5,034 nt of DNA from the NCBI GenBank assembly GCA_903928045.1, contig CAIYPH010000641.1, positions 1-5,034 of the forward strand, written 5' to 3'. Under the pieces are notes generated by a model, which was given only the letters and a program-made list of their open reading frames with translations, ran no database searches and was not told the origin of the DNA. Of the stretch, positions 1 through 5,034 are shown in pieces. Source of the stretch: an uncultured Rhodospirillales bacterium (lineage in GTDB: Bacteria; Pseudomonadota; Alphaproteobacteria; Acetobacterales; Acetobacteraceae). The translations under genes and the position numbers were made by a program. Positions within the stretch are counted from its first letter, which is position 1; the number at the start of each line of letters is the position of its first letter.

Positions 1-74
1 ACGCCTACACCCGCGCCCTCGTCGCCGCCCACCCGCCCCCCGACCCGACCATCGACTGGGGACTCGAACAATGA
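1..74 (+). CDS. C-terminal end of oligopeptide/dipeptide-type ABC transporter ATP-binding protein (partial)
   Basis: The first complete codon is at position 3 and the stop is TGA at 72-74. The 23 visible residues begin AYTRALVAAHPPPDP and end with IDWGLEQ. The Tyr-Thr-Arg-Ala-Leu core followed by a proline-rich stretch is the usual tail of OppD/OppF/DppD-like ATPases (the oligo_HPY extension after the nucleotide-binding domain); the other ABC gene in this window ends similarly with DYTRALLSAIPRPDP. Such proteins energise import of peptides, and in many alphaproteobacteria also of sugars or opines, at the inner membrane. Everything upstream, including all ATPase motifs, lies outside the window, so the call rests on a short tail only. 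The gene probably closes a transporter operon just upstream of the sugar-type oxidoreductase. Confidence 0.72.
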   Translation, partial: AYTRALVAAHPPPDPTIDWGLEQ

Positions 75-137
75 ATAAAAATTCATTGCTTCTTTTTTCC
101 AAAAAGGAAGCGCTTTCTTTTTTTGAAAAAAAAGAAA
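72..137 (+). terminator. A/T-rich tandem hairpins, probable rho-independent terminator
   Basis: Directly at the stop codon of the ABC gene, the GC-rich sequence gives way to T- and A-runs. Hairpin 1 spans 88-111: GCTTC (88-92) pairs with GAAGC (107-111) and the T-run 93-98 pairs with the A-run 101-105 plus one G. It is followed by a T-rich tract (114-124). Hairpin 2 spans 114-137: TTTC plus seven T pairs with an A-run plus GAAA around a very short loop. A small inverted repeat, TGAAT (72-76) with ATTCA (81-85), sits in front. The structure can be read from either strand. It most likely ends transcription of the ABC operon, which implies that the downstream oxidoreductase has its own promoter or depends on readthrough. 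I could not identify a convincing -35/-10 pair in 137-160. Confidence 0.6.
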
Positions 138-159
138 CAAGAAAACTTTATCCGTTTGG

Positions 160-1206
160 GTGCGTGCCGTGATCCGCGCGTCCGTGATCGGGGCGGGATG
201 GTACGCGGCCGAAAACCATATTCCGGCGCTCGCCCGGCGCAGCGACGTGGTGCTCGACGGGGTATGCCGCCTCGGCGCCGATGACCTCGCCAAAGTAAGG
301 GACGCCTTCGGCTTCGCCTTCGCCGCCGAGGACCATCGCGCCGTTCTCGCGCGCCGGCCGGACGTGGTCGTGGTCGCCTCGCCGCACCGCCTGCACCACG
401 CCCATGTCCGCGACGCGCTCGATGCCGGCGCCCATGTCCTGTGCGAAAAGCCGATGACCGTCGATCCCGCCGAGGCGCGTGACCTCGTGGACCACGCGCG
501 CCGTCTCGGCCGCCATCTGCTGATCGCCAACGGCTACCAATACCTGCCCCATCTCGCCGCCATCCGCGCGCGCCTCGCTGGCGGCGTGATCGGGCGGATC
601 GAGCACATCACCTGCACCTTCGTCTCCGCCACCCGCCCGGTGTTCGAAGGCAGCCTGGGCTTCGCGCGCTGGCAGACCACCATGTTCCGCCCGGACAGCA
701 TGACCTGGCAGGACCCTGCCGGCGGCGGCGGCTTCGCCTACGGCCAGATGTCGCACTCCATCGCCCTGATGCTGTGGCTGACCGGCCTGGCTCCCGAAAC
801 CGTCGCCGCCCGCAGCACCGGCACCGGCGCGGTCGACCTTGCGGATGCCGCCACAATCGGCTTCGCCGGCGGCGCCAGCGCGGCCCTCGGCGGCGCGGCG
901 GGGATGCCCGAGGGCCAGCGCGCCTTGCTGCGCCTGATCATCTCGGGCACCGCGGGGGTGATGACCCTGGAACTCGACCGCGACGAGGCGGCCATCCACA
1001 CCGCCGCCAGCATCGAGCGCCTGCCCATCGCGCCAGGCGACTGGGTCTATAACTGCATCGGCCCGATCGACGCGCTGGTGGACCTCGCCCAGGGCCGCGG
1101 CGAGAACCGCAGCCCCGGCGAGGTCGGCGCCGCCACCGTCGCCGTGCTGGCGGCGATGCAGCATTCGGCCCGTGGGGGCGGGGCGCTGCAAACGGTGGCG
1201 GGATGA
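160..1206 (+). CDS. Gfo/Idh/MocA family NAD(P)-dependent oxidoreductase
   Basis: Predicted cytoplasmic sugar or polyol dehydrogenase of 348 residues, a normal length for the family. The N-terminal Rossmann fold shows the dinucleotide-binding glycine motif GAGWYA at residues 11-16, the ASPHRLHH strand-turn at 73-80 (equivalent to the usual ATPNxLH) and the hallmark EKPM at 96-99, whose Lys97 is the catalytic/substrate-binding lysine of the family. The C-terminal alpha/beta domain carries GGGFAYGQMSHSIALMLWLTG-like sequence at about 189-209, where family members have a Gly-rich turn followed by a conserved His. The substrate cannot be named; an inositol, hexose or deoxysugar is plausible given the adjoining mutarotase. 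The start is uncertain: GTG at 160 is the longest, but GTG at 169 would give MIRASVIGAGW, which looks more typical; neither has a clear Shine-Dalgarno. The stop overlaps the next gene by ATGA. Confidence 0.93.
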   Translation: MRAVIRASVIGAGWYAAENHIPALARRSDVVLDGVCRLGADDLAKVRDAFGFAFAAEDHRAVLARRPDVVVVASPHRLHHAHVRDALDAGAHVLCEKPMTVDPAEARDLVDHARRLGRHLLIANGYQYLPHLAAIRARLAGGVIGRIEHITCTFVSATRPVFEGSLGFARWQTTMFRPDSMTWQDPAGGGGFAYGQMSHSIALMLWLTGLAPETVAARSTGTGAVDLADAATIGFAGGASAALGGAAGMPEGQRALLRLIISGTAGVMTLELDRDEAAIHTAASIERLPIAPGDWVYNCIGPIDALVDLAQGRGENRSPGEVGAATVAVLAAMQHSARGGGALQTVAG

Positions 1207-1541
1207 GCGACAGCGAATTCATCGCCTTCGGCCTGCGCCTGCGCCCGGGCAGCGAGGCGGAATACCGGCGCCGGCATGACGCGATCTGGCCGGACATGCG
1301 CGCGGCCCTGCTCGGCGCCGGCATCCTGCACTACGAAATCCACCTCGACCCAGCCGACGGGATGCTCTTCGCCTTCATCCTCCGCCGCCGCGACCATACG
1401 ATGGACCGTCTGCCGGAGGCCGAGGTATTCCAGCGCTGGCAGGCCCACATGGCCGATATCCTGCTGCCCACGAACGGCCAGCTGCGGGTGCCGCTCGAAC
1501 GCATGTTCGTGCTCTCGGCGGAGGGCCGGGCCGCCACATGA
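1203..1541 (+). CDS. L-rhamnose mutarotase family protein (RhaM/DUF718)
   Basis: A 112-residue small cytoplasmic protein of the RhaM family, which interconverts the alpha and beta anomers of L-rhamnose or a related aldose so that the next enzyme receives the right ring form. The family signature EYRRRHDAIWPDM is present at 20-32, giving Tyr21 and His25 at the positions of the active-site Tyr and His of E. coli RhaM, and HYEIHLD at 43-49 supplies the second conserved Tyr (Tyr44). FQRWQAHMADIL at 76-87 matches the family's QRWWxxMxDxM block, but the second Trp is Gln80 here. Length is slightly above the usual 100-110. Its ATG lies inside the stop of the oxidoreductase (ATGA at 1203-1206) with only a weak GGTGG at 1194-1198 upstream, so translation is probably coupled. 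No rhamnose isomerase, kinase or aldolase is visible, so the substrate may be another deoxysugar; I leave the symbol blank. Confidence 0.9.
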   Translation: MSDSEFIAFGLRLRPGSEAEYRRRHDAIWPDMRAALLGAGILHYEIHLDPADGMLFAFILRRRDHTMDRLPEAEVFQRWQAHMADILLPTNGQLRVPLERMFVLSAEGRAAT

Positions 1542-3451
1542 GCTTCACCCTCGGCGGGCCGGACTACGCCGCGATTGCCGACATCATCGGCCTCACCACG
1601 CTGCGCGCCCGCTACCCCGCGCTCACCGGCGCCGGCATAAGGGTCGGCCAGGTCGAGGGCAGCAGCAGCGGCACCGAGGGCGGCATCGATTTCGAGGTCG
1701 ATCCCGCCTCGCTCGGCCACCCCGCCAACAACGCCGACCACTTCCTCACCTACTATAACGGCCTCTTCCGCAGCTTCACCTACAACGACGGCGTGCTCGG
1801 CAGCTTCTCCAACCACGCCACCGTGCAGGCCGGCTTTTTTTACAACCCGACGCCCTATCTCGGCGCCCCCCAGGGCGTGGCGCCGGGGGTGGCCCATGTC
1901 GACAGCTACATCGCCGCCGGCTTCCTCAACAACCTCGCCGCCGGGGCACTGCCCGACAAGGTGGTGAACCTCAGCGTGCTTTACCTCGGCGCCGACGTGG
2001 ACCCAGCCTTCGATGCCGCGGCGAATCTCGGCAATACCGTCTTCGTCGCCGCCGCCGGCAATGGCGGCACCCCTGGCATGCCCTCCTCCGCCTATAACGT
2101 CATCAGCGTGGATACCTGGCCGGCCGTGCAGGCGATCGGGCCGGCCGCCGATGGGGTGCCGAAGCCCGATATTTCAGCGCCGCAAACCGTCACCAGCCGC
2201 ACCACCGCCATCGTCTCGGGCGCCGCGACCCTGCTGGTGCAAGCAGGCGCCACCGCGGCGAACCCGTCGGATGCCGTCGATTTCCGCACCATCAAGGCGC
2301 TGCTGCTGAACGGTGCGAGCAAGCCGGCGGACTACTACACCACCGTCTATGCCCCCACCCCGGATCAGCCGCTCAACGCGGTCTACGGCGCCGGCGTGGT
2401 CAATGTGCTGGCCAGCGTGGAGACGCTTTATGCCGGCGAGCAGGCTCCAACCGCGATGCGCGCGGTGCCCTCGGGGGGAGCCACCTTCGCGCCGATCCCC
2501 GGCGTCGCGCTGGCCGCATCCGGCTGGAGCCTCGCCACCGCCAGCGCCGCCGCCGGGCAGGACGCGGTGCATGACTACGTGCTCACCCTCACCGCCGGCA
2601 CAGCCTACGTCGCGACCCTGACCTGGGCGGCCGATGCGACCAACGCGATCGACACTCTCGACCTCGTGTTGTTCGACGGCGTCAGCGGCACAATTCTGGC
2701 CAGCAGCACCAGCACCAGCAGCAACGTGCAGCAGATCGACGTCACCCCCGGCCATGACGGCCGCTACGACCTCACCGTGCGCCTGCACGGCGATGCCGCC
2801 GCAGCGCGCAGCGACCGCTATGCCCTGGCTTTCGCCCCCGCCACCCCGGCCGCCCCGGTGGCCTGCTTCGCGCAGGGCACGCGGATTGCGACCGATGCCG
2901 GCGAAGTTCCGGTCGAGGCGCTACGGATCGGCCAGCCCGTGCGCTCCGCTTTTGGCGGCCTGGTGCCGGTGGAGTGGCTCGGCTGGCGACATGTGGACTG
3001 CCGCCGCCATCCAAGCCCGCGCGACGTATGGCCAATCCGCGTGCAGGCCGGCGCCTTCGGGCAAGGGCAGCCCGCGCGGCACCTGCTGCTCTCCCCCGAT
3101 CACGCCGTGCATGTCGAGGACGTGCTGATCCCCGTGCGGCATCTCGTGAACGGCACCAGCATCCGCCAGGAGCGGGTGTCAGAGGTGACGTATTTCCACG
3201 TCGAACTGCCCACCCATGACGTCATCTTCGCCGAAGGGCTGGCGGTGGAAAGCTACCTCGACCCCGGCAATCGCACCGCTTTCGCCAATGGCGGCCCGGT
3301 CGTGGAGGCGCATCCCGACTTCGCCCAGCGCGTTTGGGAGGCCGAGGCCTGCGCGCCGCAGATCACCCATGGCCCCATTCTCGCGCGCGTTGCGGCGCGG
3401 CTGCGGGCGCGCCGCAACGACGTGAACAAACGAAGAATTAACGCAAGCTAA
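1538..3451 (+). CDS. Subtilisin-like (S8) protease with C-terminal Hint (Hedgehog/intein) domain
   Basis: A 637-residue, three-part protein. Residues 1-300 have an S8 subtilisin-like fold: IRVGQVEG at 34-41 sits where subtilases have VAVLDTG, so Glu40 replaces the catalytic Asp; SNHATVQAG (91-99) gives His93; VAAAGNGG (170-177) gives the oxyanion Asn175; KPDISAP followed by VTSRTTAIVSGAATLL (218-233) gives Ser220 in the place of the GTSMA serine. Residues about 320-435 look like a beta-sandwich pre-peptidase C-terminal (PPC-like) module, with a Ser/Thr-rich loop near 389-395. Residues 443-585 form a Hint domain of the Hint_2 type: ACF-GTRI with Cys443, WLGWRHVDCRRHP, the block LLLSPDHAVHV with His522, IPVRHLVNG, and FHVELPTHDVIFAEGLAVES. 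A 50-residue Arg-rich tail follows. There is no signal peptide or membrane segment at the N terminus. The start ATG overlaps the mutarotase stop (ATGA); a GGAGGG at 1520-1525 is 12 bases upstream, rather far. Expected role: self-processing protease; target and location unknown. Confidence 0.88.
   Translation: MSFTLGGPDYAAIADIIGLTTLRARYPALTGAGIRVGQVEGSSSGTEGGIDFEVDPASLGHPANNADHFLTYYNGLFRSFTYNDGVLGSFSNHATVQAGFFYNPTPYLGAPQGVAPGVAHVDSYIAAGFLNNLAAGALPDKVVNLSVLYLGADVDPAFDAAANLGNTVFVAAAGNGGTPGMPSSAYNVISVDTWPAVQAIGPAADGVPKPDISAPQTVTSRTTAIVSGAATLLVQAGATAANPSDAVDFRTIKALLLNGASKPADYYTTVYAPTPDQPLNAVYGAGVVNVLASVETLYAGEQAPTAMRAVPSGGATFAPIPGVALAASGWSLATASAAAGQDAVHDYVLTLTAGTAYVATLTWAADATNAIDTLDLVLFDGVSGTILASSTSTSSNVQQIDVTPGHDGRYDLTVRLHGDAAAARSDRYALAFAPATPAAPVACFAQGTRIATDAGEVPVEALRIGQPVRSAFGGLVPVEWLGWRHVDCRRHPSPRDVWPIRVQAGAFGQGQPARHLLLSPDHAVHVEDVLIPVRHLVNGTSIRQERVSEVTYFHVELPTHDVIFAEGLAVESYLDPGNRTAFANGGPVVEAHPDFAQRVWEAEACAPQITHGPILARVAARLRARRNDVNKRRINAS
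2864..3292 (+). other. Hint_2 autoprocessing domain segment of the S8 protein
   Basis: This segment encodes residues 443-585 of the preceding gene and is marked separately because it is a distinct self-acting module. Hint domains activate the peptide bond before their first Cys by N-to-S acyl shift, which can end in cleavage, ligation or transfer. Seen here: first residue Cys443 within ACF-GTRIAT, the His522 of SPDH (the position of the TxxH-type motif of Hedgehog and intein block B), and the closing AEGLAVESYLDPGNRTAF. There is no intein-like C-terminal Asn followed by Cys, Ser or Thr at the domain end, so protein splicing is not expected; N-terminal cleavage is the more likely reaction. The boundaries are estimates. 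Confidence 0.82.
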
Positions 3452-3460
3452 CGATGAATT
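3435..3460 (+). promoter_or_regulatory. Possible regulator-binding site: TAACG direct repeat / near-CtrA motif
   Basis: At the very end of the S8-Hint gene the sequence turns locally A/T-rich. TAACG occurs at 3439-3443 and again at 3449-3453, ten bases apart, i.e. one helical turn. Read differently, TTAA (3438-3441) is followed seven bases later by TAAC, close to but not matching the alphaproteobacterial CtrA consensus of TTAA-N7-TTAA. GAATT (3435-3439) and AATTC (3457-3461) also form a short inverted pair. This could drive the weak reading frame starting at 3499. The signal overlaps codons for the NKRRINAS tail, so chance is a real alternative. Confidence 0.18.
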
Positions 3461-3498
3461 CCTTTGGCGCGCGGCGGGTGGCATGGCATAAACGAAAC

Positions 3499-4005
3499 AT
3501 GAACATTGCATTCCCCTCCCCGGCCCACGCCTGCCTTGCCGCCTTCGTGCGGCATCGCCGGGCGCTGCTCGGCCCGCTGCTGCTGCTGGCCGCCCAGCTC
3601 CAGCGGTGGCTGCCGCGCGCCATGCCGGCATGGATGCACATGCTCCCGGTTTTCTGCGCGCTGCTCGATACGCTTGAGATGCTGGCCGAGGGCCGCTTCG
3701 CGACCGCAGCCGCAGCCACTCCCGCCCCCATTGCGCCGACGCCGGACCCCCGCCCGGAATCCGCCCACGCGCCGCGCCACCGGACCGCGGCGGACCCGGC
3801 ATGCGCCCGCGCACCGTCTGCCGCGCCCTGTCGCCAACCCTGTCGTCCTGCGGCGCCCCCGCTTCGCGCCGTTGTGGCGCATCGTCAACGCGCCCGTCGC
3901 CCTCCCACGCCGCATATGCGCGGTGCCCGCGCCGCTCGAATTTTCAAAACCCGCATGAGCGGCCGCACCTTCGCACGGCCATATTGTTACGTTTTCGGAA
4001 TATAA
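3499..4005 (+). CDS. Weak hypothetical protein, 168 aa, possibly frameshifted
   Basis: I recognise no family. The frame is open from an upstream ATG at 3454, but the 15 codons before 3499 lack the usual GC-rich third positions, so ATG 3499 is the better start; no clear Shine-Dalgarno precedes it. Residues 1-67 look protein-like: a basic patch RHRRA, then a hydrophobic stretch LLGPLLLLAAQL (about 23-34) and an amphipathic segment ending LLDTLEMLAEGRF. From about residue 70 it becomes Ala/Pro/Arg-rich. By hand count about 87 percent of third positions are G or C up to 3795, but only about 60 percent afterwards, which suggests that coding in this frame stops near 3800. The last 19 bases overlap the 3' end of the convergent ABC gene, which is also a warning sign. 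It may be a small real gene with a frameshift, a decayed gene, or a chance open frame in GC-rich DNA. This entry covers most of the 535-base gap between confident genes. Confidence 0.3.
   Translation: MNIAFPSPAHACLAAFVRHRRALLGPLLLLAAQLQRWLPRAMPAWMHMLPVFCALLDTLEMLAEGRFATAAAATPAPIAPTPDPRPESAHAPRHRTAADPACARAPSAAPCRQPCRPAAPPLRAVVAHRQRARRPPTPHMRGARAARIFKTRMSGRTFARPYCYVFGI
3797..3958 (+). other. Alternative-frame continuation of the weak hypothetical gene
   Basis: In the +1 frame relative to ATG 3499, codons from about 3797 to the TGA at 3956-3958 have about 79 percent G/C third positions and encode a more ordinary-looking basic peptide containing RLPRPVANPVVL, FAPLWRIVNAPVAL and AVPAPLEF. Ending here would also avoid overlapping the ABC gene. 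However, the third plus-strand frame scores almost as high (about 77 percent), so third-position composition alone does not prove that coding moves into this frame. Confidence 0.2.
3961..3980 (-). terminator. Weak hairpin downstream of the ABC gene
   Basis: GGCCG (3961-3965) and CGGCC (3976-3980) form a 5-bp GC stem with a 10-base loop, 6 bases beyond the stop codon of the minus-strand ABC gene. On the minus strand it is followed, about ten bases later, only by a short TTTT. This is a poor match to a rho-independent terminator and may not act as one; no better candidate exists between the two convergent transcription units. Confidence 0.25.
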
Positions 4006-5034
4006 CGGAAACGGTTGTGAATCCGCCGGTCCCGCGGGTCCGGCCGCGGAATCGCCGAGAGCAGCGCCCGCGTATAGTCGTGCGAGGGCTCATCACACAC
4101 CTGCCCGGTCTCCCCCGCCTCCACCACCCGGCCGCGATACATCACCGCCACCCGGTCGCACATGTAGCGGATCACTCCGATATCGTGGCTGATGAAAATA
4201 TAGGAGAGCCCCAGCTCATCCTGCAGCCGGATCAGCAAATCCAGCACCTGCGCCCGGATCGACACGTCAAGCGCCGAAGTCGCCTCATCCGCCACGATCA
4301 CCCGCGGTTTCAATGCAATCGCCCGCGCAATCCCGATCCGCTGCCGCTGCCCGCCCGAGAACGCATGCGGATAGCGCTCCCGCCACGCCGGCTCCAACCC
4401 GACCTGCTCCAGCAGCCCCGCCACACGGTCATCGAGTTCTCGCCCCTTCGCGATCCCATTGACCAGCAAAGGCTCCCCGACAATCTGCGCCACCGTCATG
4501 CGCGGATTGAGCGAGGACATCGGGTCCTGGAAAATCATGCGGATTTCCCGCCGGCACTCTTTCAGCGTCGCCTCATCCGCCGTCGCCAGATCGGTAATCC
4601 CGCCATCCGCCCGCCGATACTTCATCGCCCCCGCGGTCGGCTGATAGACCCGCAACAAACACCGCCCCAGCGTCGTCTTCCCCGAGCCGGACTCCCCCAC
4701 CACGCCCAGCGTCTCGCCAGGAAGCAGGTTGAGACTGACCCCATCCACCGCCCGCATGGACCCGAAATGCATGCCGAGTCCCTCGATCGCCAAAACCGGC
4801 GCCCGCCCCGGATCGGCCGCCGCCCGCGCGGTCCGGATTTCCGCCGGCCGCTCAAGCTTCAACACCGAGCCGATCAGCATCTTCGTGTAGTCGTCCACGG
4901 GAGCGTGGAAAATCTGATCCACCGGACCGGTCTCGACGACCCGCCCCTTGTACATCACCAGCACCTCGTCGGCGATTTCGGCCACCACCCCCATGTCATG
5001 GGTGATGAACATCACCGCCATCCCATACTCCGCC
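3987..5034 (-). CDS. Double-ATPase ABC transporter ATP-binding protein, oligopeptide/dipeptide type (5' end outside window)
   Basis: This is the inner-membrane-associated ATPase of a peptide-type importer. The reading frame stays open to the window edge (AEYG precedes the Met at 5021), and that Met lies inside a domain, so the true start is beyond 5034. Numbering from it, the end of a first ATPase domain is visible: FITHDMGVV with H-loop His8, VMYKGRVVE, and an oligo_HPY tail DDYTKMLIGSVL (43-54). A complete second ATPase domain follows: Walker A GESGSGKTT (109-117), Q-loop MIFQDP with Gln165, signature FSGGQRQRIGIARA (221-234), Walker B VIVADEATSALD (241-252) with catalytic Glu246, H-loop FISHD with His279, and the tail HDYTRALLSAIPRPDP. 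All catalytic residues are intact. Two fused ATPase domains resemble YejF, GsiA or a DppD-DppF fusion, normally about 540-620 residues. Substrate unknown; the permease and binding-protein genes should lie upstream, to the right of the window. Confidence 0.96.
   Translation of the reverse strand, partial: AEYGMAVMFITHDMGVVAEIADEVLVMYKGRVVETGPVDQIFHAPVDDYTKMLIGSVLKLERPAEIRTARAAADPGRAPVLAIEGLGMHFGSMRAVDGVSLNLLPGETLGVVGESGSGKTTLGRCLLRVYQPTAGAMKYRRADGGITDLATADEATLKECRREIRMIFQDPMSSLNPRMTVAQIVGEPLLVNGIAKGRELDDRVAGLLEQVGLEPAWRERYPHAFSGGQRQRIGIARAIALKPRVIVADEATSALDVSIRAQVLDLLIRLQDELGLSYIFISHDIGVIRYMCDRVAVMYRGRVVEAGETGQVCDEPSHDYTRALLSAIPRPDPRDRRIHNRFRYIPKT

Noticed and set aside
148..1191. Long minus-strand open frame opposite the oxidoreductase
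   Set aside because: It mirrors a gene with clear Gfo/Idh motifs; its Gly/Ala/Arg/His-rich product has no family motifs and is a typical antisense shadow in high-GC DNA.
2698..2735. Short AGC/ACC trinucleotide-like repeat
   Set aside because: It is a degenerate run coding for a Ser/Thr-rich loop, in frame with the gene; too short and imperfect to be a separate repeat element.
2174..2788. Minus-strand open frame opposite the S8 and PPC-like region
   Set aside because: Low-complexity Gly/Arg/Ala product, no motifs, and it lies wholly inside the well-supported protease gene.
2864..3451. A true splicing intein inserted in a host protein
   Set aside because: Hint motifs are present, but there is no C-terminal Asn-Cys/Ser/Thr junction and no host protein sequence resuming after the domain; the Hint_2 fusion explains it better.
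3179..3915. Minus-strand open frames across the gap after the S8-Hint gene
   Set aside because: Products are Arg/Gly/Ala-rich without domains, and one runs far into the Hint coding region; nothing supports them over the weak plus-strand frame.
1..5034. tRNA, rRNA, CRISPR array, insertion sequence or attachment site
   Set aside because: No regularly spaced repeats, no terminal inverted repeats with a transposase, and no tRNA-like arms or CCA ends were seen on either strand.

Overview
The window is GC-rich (except for one A/T-rich patch near the left end) and reads as chromosomal DNA of a high-GC alphaproteobacterium. The peptide-type ABC transporters, the sugar genes and especially the Hint domain of the type common in Acetobacteraceae and Rhodobacteraceae point to Rhodospirillales, most likely Acetobacteraceae. 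That assignment is inference from gene content and codon use; no marker gene is present.

Layout. Bases 1-74 hold the last codons of a plus-strand ATP-binding subunit of an oligopeptide-type ABC transporter. A roughly 85-base A/T-rich gap follows, with two consecutive hairpins made of T-runs and A-runs, probably a terminator. Then come three plus-strand genes in a tight cassette: a Gfo/Idh/MocA NAD(P)-dependent oxidoreductase (GTG start at 160, stop at 1206), an L-rhamnose mutarotase-family protein (1203-1541) and a 637-residue subtilisin-like protein carrying a C-terminal Hint autoprocessing domain (1538-3451). The two internal junctions are both 4-base ATGA stop/start overlaps, so the three genes look translationally coupled. 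From 3452 to 3986 there is no confident gene; a weak plus-strand hypothetical reading frame (3499-4005) loses coding character after about 3800. From the right edge back to 3987, on the minus strand, runs the C-terminal two thirds of a double-ATPase ABC protein of the YejF/GsiA/DppDF-fusion type, convergent with the cassette.

How it may work together. A dipeptide-type ABC importer, a sugar-type dehydrogenase and an aldose mutarotase side by side suggest uptake and first-step oxidation of a deoxysugar or a glycoside; the actual sugar cannot be read from the sequence. The odd member is the third gene. It joins a divergent S8 protease fold (Glu where the catalytic Asp is expected, with His, Asn and Ser in place), a beta-rich PPC-like module and a Hint domain, has no recognisable signal peptide, and yet is coupled to sugar-metabolism genes. 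This Hedgehog-like order (effector domain first, self-processing domain after it) is the most interesting thing in the window.
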